A DNA stretch of 64,000 nt from Nocardia vinacea NBRC 16497. Its GTDB lineage: Bacteria > Actinomycetota > Actinomycetes > Mycobacteriales > Mycobacteriaceae. The notes under the pieces were generated by a model. That model had not been told where the DNA came from and ran no database searches. It saw nothing but the letters and a program-made list of their open reading frames with translations. Within the stretch, counting starts at the first letter, position 1. Each line of letters starts with the position of its first letter. Positions 1 through 9,384 of this stretch are shown here, piece by piece. The stretch covers positions 1 to 64,000 of the forward strand of contig NZ_BAGN01000423.1 of NCBI RefSeq assembly GCF_000308835.1, read 5' to 3'. The position numbers and the translations under genes were made by a program.

Positions 1-54
1 CCTGTTGTGGCACTGAACATTTGAGGACCGGCGAGCTCCATGCCACGGTCTCGG

Positions 55-156
55 GTCATGGCGGGCAGGTTCGTCGCCGAGTGCCTTGCCGAGGATCCAT
101 TCCGACGCGCGCCGAACCTTACCGGGCGCGGTGTCGAAGAAGTCGACGCCCAACTC
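55..156 (-). pseudogene. Aldo/keto reductase relic (internal fragment)
   Basis: Read on the minus strand from 156, the frame gives ELGVDFFDTA, a short spacer, then SEWILGKALGD. This is the N-terminal active-site neighbourhood of aldo/keto reductases, with the Asp of FFDTA and the SE.ILGKAL helix. There is no start, no NADPH-binding C-terminal half and no downstream continuation, so only about 34 codons survive. It lies beside two other truncated oxidoreductase genes, which suggests a decayed island boundary. The fragment is short, so the family call rests on one motif block. Confidence 0.45.
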
Positions 157-231
157 GCGGCGTCATCCGGACCTGCTCCGCAGCGGGAATGACCGGAATG
201 ACGGCGATGGCTGGCACCGACGCCCCCGCCC

Positions 232-402
232 GTGGATGCCCCGATCCAGCGGATCCCCGGCTACCACGAATGGCTGCTCCGGTTCGAGACGGCCATGCGT
301 GCCCTGCCGGACCGGCAGCGCCCGCATTCGATGCTGCCGCTGCTGCACTACTATCAATAACCCGACAAGCCGCTGCGCGGAGCTGCCCGGCGCGGTCATC
401 AC
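232..402 (+). pseudogene. Carboxylic acid reductase C-terminal relic
   Basis: The frame from GTG 232 reads PIQRIPGYHEWLLRFETAMR followed by ALPDRQRPHSMLPLLHYY. This is the C-terminal thioester-reductase tail of carboxylic acid reductases (Car/FadD9 type), which activate and reduce carboxylic acids to aldehydes. An in-frame TAA at 358-360 interrupts it just before PDKPLRG, which continues the same family tail. The adenylation, carrier and most of the reductase domains, about 1,100 residues, are absent. The frame then runs directly into the F420-reductase relic. It is a decayed fragment with no expected function. Confidence 0.6.
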
Positions 403-792
403 AACGATCCCTCGAACCCATTCCTGTGGCACGACGGCGGTGTCATGACCATCAAGGACCTCGGCGGCAAGACTTCTGGAACCGTGACCGCGGAACTGTT
501 CCCGAAATCATCGGTGGCACGGGCTTTCTCACACCAACTCGCTGAGACGCTATGGCTGCGGGGCCGCAGGGAACCAGGAACGAATGCGATCGGATACGCG
601 GCAGACGACGATGACACCGCCGCGATCACCGCCGACATCATTACCCAAACCGGTTTCGTGCCGATCCGAGTCGGCACACTGGCCCAATCCGCGCCCATCG
701 ATCCCGGCGGAGTGCTATTCCCCGGCCTGCTAGGAATCTTCACCCCGCAAGGCATGCAAACAACCCTCGACAAAGGACCATTCACCCTCTGA
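403..792 (+). pseudogene. Truncated F420-dependent NADP reductase-like gene
   Basis: The frame reads NPFLWHDGGV, DLGGKTSGTVTAELFP, VARAFSH, a GYAADDDDTAA segment, then TGFVPIRVGTLAQ and DPGG. This is the C-terminal half of NADPH:F420 oxidoreductase-like proteins, whose consensus is NPL...DLGG.TSGE.VAE..P...VVKAFN...GDD.DA. The N-terminal Rossmann fold with its NADP loop is missing and the upstream codons belong to the carboxylic acid reductase relic, so catalysis is not expected. An ATG at 445 could still give a 115-residue product ending at 792. Confidence 0.6.
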
Positions 793-979
793 CGCCGTGG
801 GCCCGACCTGAACGGAACTGCATCCAGCCGTCGGACCTGCATCAGCGGGCGATCTCATGTCTCAACGGGTTGTGCGCTTCAGGTATCCACAAGCCGCGTC
901 CGTCCCGTCTAGGACTCGGTGGGCCGGAGCGAGCAGAACCTGCATGGCCTCGCCCATTTCGCGAAAACGTCCACGGCGA

Positions 980-2488
980 TCATCTACTCGTGTGGCCGAC
1001 TTTCGCTCGCTTTGCAGCGGTCGGTTCGTGTTGCGCCTGCTTGGCCCGTACTCCTTGTTCGACTCGGTCACCGAGCTCCTTGTCGATGTTGTGCAGGTAT
1101 GCGAACGTCCTGGTGAGCACGGGTGGGCTCACTCCGTCGAGCAGGTGCGCGATGATGTTGTCGACCAGTCGTGTCCTGGCGGCGTCGTCGAGAACCGTAC
1201 GGACCATGGTGCGAGCCTGCCCCCAGTCGTCGTCGTCCGCGCGCAACGTGTAGGCGGTTCGCACCATCTCGCCGTCGGCATACCAACCCGCGGGCGATCC
1301 CGCCACAGCGGGATCGGTGTGCGGTCCGCCCTTCGAGTTGGGCACATACACCGGATCGCCTGGGTTGTGGTGGCGCATGGCGCCGTCTTTCGCCCACGAT
1401 CGGACCTCCGCCCCGTGTGGCGAATTGACCGGTAGTTCTTTGTAGTTGATACCTATCCGGTGTCGGTGCGCGTCGGCATAGGAGAACCAGCGCCCGAGCA
1501 GCATCTTGTCGGGGCTGGGGCCCGTGCCGGGTACTGCGTTGCTGGGCTCGAACGCCGCTTCTTCGATGTCGGTGAAGTAGTTGGCCGGGTTGCGGTTCAA
1601 GGTCATCTTGCCGACCTCGATCAGCGGATAATCGCGGTGTGGCCATACCTTGGTGAGATCGAAGGGGTTGTAGCGGTAGGTTTTCGCGTCGTCGAACGGC
1701 ATGATCTGCATCTTCAGGGTCCAGCTCGGATACTCACCGCCTTCGATCGCTTTCCACAGATCGCGCTGGTGGTAGTCCATGTCGATCGAGATCATATGAT
1801 CGGCTTCGTGCTGGGTGAAGAACTTGATGCCCTGATCGGTCTTGAAGTGGTACTTGACCCAGAACCGTTCGCCTGCAGCGTTGATCCACATGTAAGTGTG
1901 GCTGGAGTACCCGTTCATGTGCCGGAAGGTGGCCGGAATGCCGCGATCTCCCATCAGCCAGGTCACCTGATGCGCCGATTCCGGCGACAGGGTCCAGAAA
2001 TCCCATTGCATATCGTTGTCGCGCAGATTGTTATCGGCGCGGCGCTTCTGTGACCGGATGAAGTCCTGGAACTTCATCGGATCCCGCACGAAAAAGACAG
2101 GTGTGTTATTGCCGACCAAATCGAAATTGCCCTGCTCGGTGTAGAACCGCACAGCGAAGCCACGCAGATCCCGCACGGTGTCGGGATATCCCTGTTCGCC
2201 GGCGACAGCGGAAAACCGCGCCAGCACTTCCGTCTGCTTGCCGGGCTGGAACACAGCGGCCTTGGTGTAGGCACTGACGTCGTGGGTCACTTCGAACGTG
2301 CCGAACGCCCCGCCGCCTTTGGCATGCGGTTGCCGTTCCGGCAGGCGCTCACGATTGAACGCCGCCATCTTTTCGATCAGATACGCATCGTTCAGCAGGA
2401 TCGGGCCATCCGGGCCAACTGTCAAGGAATGGTCATCGCTCGGTGCCGGAATTCCGGCGGCATCGGTTGTGTAGTTCGGCTCGGACAT
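980..2488 (-). CDS. Monofunctional haem catalase
   Basis: This 502-residue protein is a typical small-subunit (clade III) haem catalase that converts hydrogen peroxide to water and oxygen in the cytoplasm. The distal His55 sits in RQPHAKG and the catalytic Asn128 in VGNNTPVFF. The haem-ligand Tyr is in RWFSYADAHRHRIG, near residue 340. The length matches the family and no extra C-terminal domain is present. The ATG at 2488 follows an AGAGGAGAAAG ribosome binding site. No Fur- or OxyR-like regulator is adjacent: upstream lies a long gap without genes, and downstream are the relics at the left edge. Confidence 0.95.
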   Translation of the reverse strand: MSEPNYTTDAAGIPAPSDDHSLTVGPDGPILLNDAYLIEKMAAFNRERLPERQPHAKGGGAFGTFEVTHDVSAYTKAAVFQPGKQTEVLARFSAVAGEQGYPDTVRDLRGFAVRFYTEQGNFDLVGNNTPVFFVRDPMKFQDFIRSQKRRADNNLRDNDMQWDFWTLSPESAHQVTWLMGDRGIPATFRHMNGYSSHTYMWINAAGERFWVKYHFKTDQGIKFFTQHEADHMISIDMDYHQRDLWKAIEGGEYPSWTLKMQIMPFDDAKTYRYNPFDLTKVWPHRDYPLIEVGKMTLNRNPANYFTDIEEAAFEPSNAVPGTGPSPDKMLLGRWFSYADAHRHRIGINYKELPVNSPHGAEVRSWAKDGAMRHHNPGDPVYVPNSKGGPHTDPAVAGSPAGWYADGEMVRTAYTLRADDDDWGQARTMVRTVLDDAARTRLVDNIIAHLLDGVSPPVLTRTFAYLHNIDKELGDRVEQGVRAKQAQHEPTAAKRAKVGHTSR

Positions 2489-3349
2489 CTTTCTCCTCTT
2501 CCACAGATATAGAGCCGCGGCCCCATCGGACCGTCGTCGTCGGCAGGCGTGGCGTCGTGGGCCGCATAATCGGGTGCTGAATCTGGCTCCACCTCGCCGC
2601 AGGCGGTTGGTCAGCCAGGTCGTCGGTCGGTGTCATACACGGCACCGCGGGCAACCCGGCCGTGTGCAGGCGACGAGCACAACTCGAGTGCTCGTGTCGA
2701 GACCGAAATACAGGCAAACACGACAGGTGCTTCTCGAAAGTCGTGAGCACGTATGCCCCGTGGCAGCCTGCAGATCGACACCGCGAAGCAGTCCAGCATC
2801 CGCCACGACCAACCATCCCGTCGTACTCCAATTCGATCACGCCGGAGGGAACCTTTCAACCCACCCGGCGCCCCGCCGGCACCAACACCACGGCCCTGGG
2901 TGGGGCAGGCGACCGGAGTTCGAGGTCGAGGTCGAGCAATTCACTGCTGGTCCTCGGTAGGTTACCGAGGACCAGCGCCAGCGCTTCTTGGATAATCGAA
3001 TATTCGCACCAAATTTGCTGGTTCGTTCCGGACGGGTTCACTGTCGCCAAAGTTCTTCAACGGGAACCGGTTCGAGTTCGCGCTGTCGTCAGCGAAACAC
3101 CGTCCGATTCCGGCCGAGCGGGTATCGCAACGTCGGGCTGAGAATCCGTCTTCGATCCGTCAGCACAAGATCTTGATTCGGAGTAGCATCGCTTTTCGTC
3201 ATTGCGCTTACACCCGCCGCCGGCAGCCCGTACTGGATTGTGTGGCATAAGGCTGGAGAAAAAGCCATCGGCCGAATATTCGATGCACACACGATGACAG
3301 CTTGCCCGGTTTGCTGGCGCCTGCTGGCGAATGGAGCTGACCGACCACC
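2489..3349. other. Gene-free stretch upstream of the catalase
   Basis: No convincing coding region was found between the divergent catalase and benzoylformate decarboxylase genes. Open frames here lack family motifs and overlap one another on both strands. The stretch must contain the catalase promoter near 2500-2560. It also holds the perfect inverted repeat described separately. The 3000-3250 part is less GC-rich than its surroundings. Confidence 0.5.
2947..2977. repeat. Perfect 14-bp inverted repeat with 3-nt loop
   Basis: The arms GCTGGTCCTCGGTA (2947-2960) and TACCGAGGACCAGC (2964-2977) are exact reverse complements around GGT. No T-tract follows on either strand, so it is not a canonical intrinsic terminator. 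It could be an operator, a cruciform, a transcript hairpin or a relic of a mobile-element end. Confidence 0.75.
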
Positions 3350-4956
3350 ATGACCGCGAAATCCACCGTCCACAGCATGACTTACGATTTGTTGAGGTCG
3401 CTGGGCCTGACGACCATCTTCGGTAATCCGGGATCCACCGAGGAGACCTTCCTCAAGAACTTCCCGGATGACTTCACCTATGTGCTGGGTCTGCAAGAAG
3501 CATCCGTTATCGCCATGGCGGACGCCTTCGCCCAGACCACCCGGCGTCCGGCGCTGGTCAACCTGCACTCTTCCGCTGGGCTCGGCAACAGCATCGGCAA
3601 CCTGGTCGCGGCATACCGCGGGCACACTCCGCTTATCGTCACGGCCGGTCAGCAACACCGCGAACTGCTGATCGGCGATCCCTGACCAACCTCGAAGCGA
3701 CGAATCTACCCAAGCCGTGGGTGAAGTGGTCCTACGAACCCGCACACGCCGAGGCCGTGCCCGAGGCGTTCATGCGTGCCTACGCGATGGCCGTGCAGCC
3801 GCCTGCGGGACCGGTGTTCCTGTCCATCCCGCTCGACGACTGGAACCATCCTCTGGACGGGCCGGCCGTGCTGCGCGATGTCAGCAGGACCTACGCCCCC
3901 GACCCCGAGCGCCTGCGGCGCTTCGCCGAGCGCATCACCGTGAGTCAGCGGCCGGCCCTGATCCTGGGGCCGGACGTGGACCGCGCCCGCGGATGGCAAG
4001 CCGGCATCGCGCTTGCGGAGAAATTGAAGGCCGCGGTCTACAGTCCTCCACTTCCGGACCGCGCCTCGTTCCCCGAGGACCATCCCCTGTACCAGGGTTC
4101 GGTCGGCATGTCGGTCAAGGCCGTGGGCGAGCGGCTCGCCGGACACGATCTCGTCGTGGTCATCGGGGCCGAGGTCTTCCGCTACTACCCCTACGTGCCC
4201 GGCGACATCCTCCCCGCTGGGACCGAACTGTTGCAGATCACGGACGACCCGGCGACGGCCGCAGCGGCCCGGGTCGGTGACAGCCTCCTCGGCGATGCCC
4301 GGCTGTCGATCGAACTCCTCACCGGGCTGGTGGGCGATGGCAGCGGCCGTGCGCAGCCGAACCCCATGCGGCGGACCCGGAGACTGCCTGAAAACCCGAG
4401 CAGCCCGCTGACACCGGCGGAGGTCTACTCAGCGCTCAGCGAGGTCCGCCCGGAGCACGCCGTCTTCGTCAACGAGTCCACCTCGACCATGGCCCAACAT
4501 GCCGAGTGGCTGCCCACCGTCGAGCCCGACTCGTTCTTCGCCACTGCCAGCGGCGGTATCGGCTGGGCCGCACCGGCTGCCGTCGGTGTCGCGCTCGGCG
4601 ACCGGGACCGCGGTGTCACCCGTCCGGTGATCGGTCTGATCGGGGACGGGTCGTTCCAATACTCGGTCCAGGGCCTGTGGACCGCGGTACAGCAAAACTT
4701 GCCGATCGTGTACGTCGTGATGCGCAATCACGAGTACTCGATCCTCAAATCCTTCGCCGAGTTGGAGGAGACGCCGGGCGTGCCCGGGCTCGACCTACCG
4801 GGCCTGGACATCGCCTCCGTCGCACGGGGTTTGGGCTGCCACGCCGTCGATGTCACATCCACCGGAGACCTCGAAAAGGAGTTCAGGCTCGCGCTGGAAT
4901 CCGGCACCACCTCGGTCATCGTGGTGACCACCCAGCCGGAGAAGGCCATGCTCTGA
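3350..4956 (+). pseudogene. mdlC: Benzoylformate decarboxylase, frameshifted
   Basis: This is a thiamine-diphosphate enzyme of the mandelate pathway that converts benzoylformate to benzaldehyde and CO2. The first 111 codons (3350-3685) carry FGNPGST with Ser29 and Glu31, the cofactor-activating Glu50 in GLQEAS and the catalytic His73 in NLHSSAG, then stop after GDP. The remainder resumes in another frame as LTNLEATNLPKPWVKWSYEP and runs from about 3685 to 4956. It includes LGPDVD, NESTSTMAQH and the ThDP-binding GDGSF...MRNHEYS block. Together the two parts span a full-length decarboxylase of about 530 residues with one frameshift near 3680. This is either a recent pseudogene or a sequencing error. 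No other mandelate-pathway gene is adjacent. Confidence 0.88.
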
Positions 4957-5630
4957 AGTCGGGTGGCCCAGGGGAATCTCGCCCCTGGGCCACCGACCCA
5001 AGGGCGAGGGCCGCCTGCCGACCGCGGACTTGTGTCAGTCCAGCGGATGGCTGTGATCGAAGGAATTCTCCGTATCCGGGGCGGTCGCGGAGCGAATCAC
5101 GGGCAAGAAAACGAAACCGCTTCGGGGACGTCGCGATCCCGTACTTGATGAACGCCAACAGCAGCGTCGCCCCTGCCGTATCCGCCTGCGTCGAACGCGG
5201 CCTTGAAAACCCGGCGAGGCATCGATGTTCGGCACCGACACCAACGATCGCCCCCGCGACGGCGATGAGCGGCGCTGGCCCCGCCACAACGACGAGCCAC
5301 CGCACCGATCAGGTAGGCGCTTCCGTCGAGGCATTTGCAATGGTATCGACGGACGCTCTGCCGGGTATCTGATCGAACGCCTCAACCGCCGCCTCGAGGA
5401 ACTCGGCGTATCGGCGTGCCCAATCCCGAGCCCCGACATTGTACGAGTGTGCTGCGGCAACGCTCGCGCCGTCCATGGCGGCTCTGTTCCGAAGCCGAAG
5501 AAGTGTGCTGAAAGACCAACGCGCCCAGACCAGTTCGGTCACTCTGGCATCGAAGAAGTCGGACGGCGACGCTGGCCCCTCGAACAACGCGACAGTCTCG
5601 TCGAACCGGCCCTACGCCCACCTCGGGATA
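4957..5630. other. Intergenic region with possible minus-strand coding relics
   Basis: No intact gene was recognised. On the minus strand, 5309-5609 reads as a plausible coding segment: it begins GRFDETVALFEGP directly after a stop and ends STEAPT. Another segment (4960-5305) has a hydrophobic start, WLVVVAGPAPLIAVAGAIVG, and continues with FIKYGIATSPKRFRFLARD. The two lie in different frames, as in a frameshifted gene. No family was recognised, so this may be decay rather than a gene. Confidence 0.3.
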
Positions 5631-5631
5631 G

Positions 5632-5908
5632 AATTCGAGCAACGCCTGCGCGCGATGCAACAGGCCGGCGAGATCCCGGACCCGGCGGCGCGCAGATCTT
5701 GCGACTCGAGGCCGACAACCGCGCACTCGGCGAACGGCTCTTCCAGGCCGGCGGCACGATCGACGAACTCACCGACTTCCGGATCCGGGCGCTCGCCAGA
5801 ATCGCCGCCCAGCACGACGAAATCCAGCGACTCCGCACCGCAGCATTCTCGAATCCGACCGTGACCCGCCTACCACCTCCACGGCAGCAGGTCATCAGCC
5901 CATGCTGA
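5632..5908 (+). pseudogene. Coiled-coil protein tail, possibly integrase-associated
   Basis: Two overlapping frames join into one plausible protein tail. The first reads EFEQRLRAMQQAGEIPDPAA. After a shift near 5690 the second reads ILRLEADNRALGERL, TIDELTDFRIRALARIAAQH and DEIQRLR, ending VISPC at 5908. The heptad pattern predicts a coiled coil. Similar tails occur in small proteins encoded beside actinobacterial tyrosine recombinases, which is an impression from memory. No recombinase is present here, so it is best read as a frameshifted relic of a mobile element. Confidence 0.35.
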
Positions 5909-5982
5909 AGGGATGCGCCGAAAAACCGAAACCACAAGTACGACACGCAGATCCAACCCTACCCACCAGAATCGAGCCGACA

Positions 5983-6504
5983 ATGACATGGTCGATACCA
6001 CCAATCACCACCGGTGCTGAACGGCGCTTGCTCGAGAGCATGCTCGACCGCAACCGGGCCGAACTGGTGAACACAGTGCGCGGCCTGTCCGAACAAGACG
6101 CCCGCCGCCGCCTCGTTGCGTCGATGACCACCCCGATCGGACTGCTCAAGCACGCCGCGGTCGCCGAACGGATCTGGTTCCAGCACGTCCTGGCGGGCCT
6201 GACCAAGAGCGAATGCGACGGCGGCACGACGCCGGGCGACCCCAGCTTCATCGTCGACGACAACGAGACCCTCGCCGACGTGATCGCCGAATTCGAGCGC
6301 GCCAGCGACCGTTCCCGTGTGATCGCCGCCGAATTCGACCTCGACGACATCAGGACACACCCCCGCGCCGGCGACGTCAGCCTCCGATTCATCTACCTGC
6401 TCGCGATCGAGGACTTTGCACGTCACGCCGGCCACGGCGACATCCTCCGCGAGCAGATCGAACGCCCCGACGCGCCGAGCGCCGATGCCCCAGAACAGCG
6501 CTAG
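5983..6504 (+). CDS. DinB-like (DUF664) four-helix protein
   Basis: The 173-residue product reads as a DinB/DUF664 protein, a metal-binding four-helix bundle related to mycothiol-dependent enzymes. It contains LDRNRAELVNTVRGLSEQDA, then TPIGLLKHAAVAERIWFQHV with the first metal His, and ends IEDFARHAGHGDILREQIE with the second His pair. The longest frame starts at 5902, but its first 27 codons are Pro/Arg-rich and unlike the family. The ATG at 5983 is therefore chosen. Substrate and partner are unknown. It is cytoplasmic and has no evident operon partner. Confidence 0.85.
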   Translation: MTWSIPPITTGAERRLLESMLDRNRAELVNTVRGLSEQDARRRLVASMTTPIGLLKHAAVAERIWFQHVLAGLTKSECDGGTTPGDPSFIVDDNETLADVIAEFERASDRSRVIAAEFDLDDIRTHPRAGDVSLRFIYLLAIEDFARHAGHGDILREQIERPDAPSADAPEQR

Positions 6505-6829
6505 CCGGGTGATCCATGCCATATCGCCCAGGCGGAAAAGCAACCCTCGAACACCACGACTTCGCCGTCACGACGGATGGCGATGACGTTGTTCTTCGAT
6601 AGTGCCTACGAGGAGGTGAGGCGCAAACTCGTTGACGGGCTGCGGTTTCCGCGTTCCTGGGACGAGGGCTGAAATGTGCCGACCTCGCCGTCGCTGTGCA
6701 AGGCACGTCGGAGCCTCGCCGATGGCACCGGCGATCGGCCAAGGATGGGAAATGTCTGCCTGGCCGACCGTCGGGCTTCGTCGGTATGAAGGGTGAAAAC
6801 AATTGCACCAGTGCGGAATCGGGTGCGCA
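6505..6829. other. Intergenic gap after the DinB-like gene
   Basis: No family was recognised. An unremarkable 28-codon frame (6516-6602) and short minus-strand frames exist, but none shows a domain or a good ribosome binding site. It is treated as non-coding between convergent genes. Confidence 0.4.
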
Positions 6830-7237
6830 CTACTGCACGGTGAACTTCTTTGCCTGTCCGGAGACCACGGTGCCGTTGCGGTCGACGAGCGCCACCCGCA
6901 CCTGCGCCTCGGAACCCGAAATCAGCGGTGGCTGGGTGGGGTCCACCGTCAGGGGAACCGTGGCGCTCTGTGGGGAACCGTTGCAGTCGACAGAGTTCTG
7001 GGTGCCCTGGGCCGCGGGACGGTCGGCGTTGGGGTCGCCCATCATCGCCTGAATGCTCGCCACCCCGGCGGAGTCGTCGCAGCTGTAGTCGACCTGGACC
7101 AGGTTCGATCCGGCACTGGTGATATCGAGAGTCGCGTCGGCGAACGCGGGAGCGGCAGCAACCACCGGGGCCGCGGCCATCGCGACGAAGACAGCCGCGA
7201 TACGGGCAGAACGCCGAGAGTTCAGAGTATTCATCAT
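6830..7237 (-). CDS. Small secreted protein of unknown function
   Basis: The 135-residue product starts with a clear Sec signal peptide: MMNTLNSRRSARIAA, a hydrophobic Ala/Val stretch, then APAFADA with cleavage expected near residue 33. The mature part is about 100 residues with two cysteines (YSCDDS and SVDCNG) that could form one disulphide. Its sequence is Thr/Val-rich with a PLTVDPTQPP strand pattern, suggesting a small beta-sandwich. It resembles the many small exported proteins of nocardiae and mycobacteria, but no function is known. AGGAGGAA lies about 11 bases ahead of the ATG. Confidence 0.8.
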   Translation of the reverse strand: MMNTLNSRRSARIAAVFVAMAAAPVVAAAPAFADATLDITSAGSNLVQVDYSCDDSAGVASIQAMMGDPNADRPAAQGTQNSVDCNGSPQSATVPLTVDPTQPPLISGSEAQVRVALVDRNGTVVSGQAKKFTVQ

Positions 7238-7548
7238 GGAGCTTCATTCCTCCTGTGTGGCGGACATGGATCACGGAACACAACGGGAAGAGACACGGTG
7301 CGCATAGCACCGCCGGCATCCATGGTCCAACCCTTTGCCCGCTGCGGTGGGAAAACCGCTCGAATGGCGCATCGCGGGCCAGCCGGGCGTAGCGACCGGG
7401 CGGCTCGACGGCCGCGCTCCAACGATTCGTCGCGACGGTCGAGTCGTTGGCCGTGTCGGTAGCCGGCGCCGGTATGTCCGCAGACCAATCGCGCTCGGAC
7501 GCGGGCCGAAGCCCGAACCCCCATGGATCTCCTAACTAGAATGACGAT
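7238..7548. promoter_or_regulatory. Divergent promoter region
   Basis: This 311-base gap separates the small secreted protein (minus) from the FAD oxidoreductase (plus) and must carry both promoters. No operator repeat or riboswitch was recognised. Confidence 0.35.
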
Positions 7549-8799
7549 GTGCAGCGCGCTGCGGTGACCGATCCTTCGCGTGTCGTGGTTCTAGGGTCCG
7601 GGTTTGCGGGTCTGTGGGCGGCGCTGGCAGCGGCCCGGCGGCTTGACGAGCTCGGTGTGGCGGTCGGAACCGTCGATATCACGATGGTCAGTTCGACGCC
7701 GTACCACGACATCCGCGTGCGCGACTACGAGACCGATCTGAGCACATCCCGCATCCCGTTGAGCATTCTTCTCGATCCGGTCGGAATCAAGCACATCATC
7801 GGCGAAGTGACGGCGATCGATGCTGTGGCGCGGGTCGTCGATTCCACCGCGGGCGCTCACGGCTACGACCGGCTGGTGCTCGCGTTGGGCAGCCAGGTGG
7901 TCAAGCCCGATATTCCTGGCCTGCGGGAGTTCGGTTTCGACATCGACACCCATGACGCAGCGACCAGACTGCAAGCCCACCTGCGCCGGCTTGCCGAGGG
8001 CCCCGCTGACCCGGCGGCCACGACAGTAGTCGTCGTCGGGGCAGGTTTGACCGGGATCGAAGAGGCGACCGAGCTGCCCGCAATGCTCGCCGACGCCTTT
8101 GCCGCGCGTGCCGTCGCACCGCGAGTCATCCTGATCGACCGCAACCCGATGGTCGGCTCGGACATGGGCGCATCGGCGCGACCGGTCATCGAGGCGGCGC
8201 TGGCCGACATCGGGATCGAGACCAAGTTGGGCGTCGGGGTCGTCGCCATCGACGAGCGCGGCGTGACGCTCTCCTCAGGTGAAGTGCTGACCGCCGCCAC
8301 CGTCGTCTGGTGTGCCGGCATGCGAGCCAACCCGCTGACCGCAGACTTCGGGGTCGACCGTGACCGGCTGGGTCGACTCCCCGTCGACGACTATCTGCGG
8401 GTCTGCGGTGTGCCCGGGGTATTCGCCGCCGGTGACGTCGCCGCCGCAAGAATGGACGACGAACATATGTCGGTGATGTCCTGCCAGCACAGCCGCCCGA
8501 TGGGCCGGTGGGCCGGATACAACGTCATCGGCGATCTTCTGGGCAAGCCCGTGAAGCCGTTGCGGATCCCTTGGTATGTAACGGTTCTCGATCTGGGACC
8601 GGCAGGCGCGGTGTATACCGAGGGCTGGGACCGCCACGTGGTCGCGTGCGGTGAGGAGGCCAAAGACACCAAGCGCGCCATCAATACCCGGCGTATCTAT
8701 CCTCCGTTGAGCCGCGACCGCGACGCATTGCTGGCCGCCGCCGCGCCCGAACTGCAGGCCGCGCCCGAGCACGGTCCCGAGTCCGCCCATCGACTATGA
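7549..8799 (+). CDS. FAD/NAD(P)-dependent oxidoreductase (NDH-2-like)
   Basis: The 416-residue protein has a two-dinucleotide-binding-domain flavoprotein fold. The FAD loop GSGFAGLWAAL is at residues 13-23 and a second Rossmann loop, GAGLTGIEEATELP, binds NAD(P)H near residue 164. The segment ending VFAAGDVAAA near residue 300 is the conserved FAD-contacting block. It resembles type II NADH dehydrogenases and related soluble disulphide or quinone reductases; the electron acceptor cannot be told. There is no obvious C-terminal membrane helix. Translation starts at GTG 7549; the nearby ATG 7541 is in another frame and hits a stop after eight codons. It appears to be a single-gene transcript. 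Confidence 0.88.
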   Translation: MQRAAVTDPSRVVVLGSGFAGLWAALAAARRLDELGVAVGTVDITMVSSTPYHDIRVRDYETDLSTSRIPLSILLDPVGIKHIIGEVTAIDAVARVVDSTAGAHGYDRLVLALGSQVVKPDIPGLREFGFDIDTHDAATRLQAHLRRLAEGPADPAATTVVVVGAGLTGIEEATELPAMLADAFAARAVAPRVILIDRNPMVGSDMGASARPVIEAALADIGIETKLGVGVVAIDERGVTLSSGEVLTAATVVWCAGMRANPLTADFGVDRDRLGRLPVDDYLRVCGVPGVFAAGDVAAARMDDEHMSVMSCQHSRPMGRWAGYNVIGDLLGKPVKPLRIPWYVTVLDLGPAGAVYTEGWDRHVVACGEEAKDTKRAINTRRIYPPLSRDRDALLAAAAPELQAAPEHGPESAHRL

Positions 8800-9384
8800 A
8801 TCGCACTGATGGATACATGATCCGACAGAAGAGGCAACGTCTCCCGTTCTCGTCTTGATCCATGCCGCACATCGCCTTCGCGGTGGTTTGAACGATCGAC
8901 ATGGTGAATTCCTCGAGCGCGAAGATTCCCGCCTTCCACGCGGGCCGCGCCAAGGGGGTTAGGAACGTTGCGCCACGGGTGAATTCGCATGTTGCCAATG
9001 GCTGCGTAGCCGAGTCCGGGCTGCAGCCGGGGGCCGGTACCACTGCTGCCATTCCGCGTAGGTCTGCGGGATGCAGTCCGATTTTCTGTCCTGGTCGATG
9101 CCAGCGGCGTCGGAGGCGCGGCCGGGAGTGTGTGCGAATCTCCGGTTATGCGAGTCCTCCCCCGGTCCAGAGGGTTTCGCGAAATCTGAGGCGGACCTCG
9201 CTCGGGACAAGGCGGGGCAAGCGGTGTCCCTTTCCGAATGATGGCCTCCGACATTGCGGTACGGCTAAGGAATCCATGACGGATGTAACTGTTTCGCCAG
9301 AAAACAAGAACGCCAGCAATTTTTGGGTACAAGTCGTACAAGCCGGGCCGGACCCGGAGGCACTAAGAATGAAGAAGTACTACC
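8800..9384. other. Gene-free stretch, 585 bases
   Basis: Open frames here show no family motif and no consistent signal. A short minus-strand segment around 8830-8905 contains CGMDQDENGRRCLFC with a Cys spacing, but it has no supported start and no known relatives. The promoter of the following secreted hydrolase is expected near 9250-9370. Confidence 0.35.
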
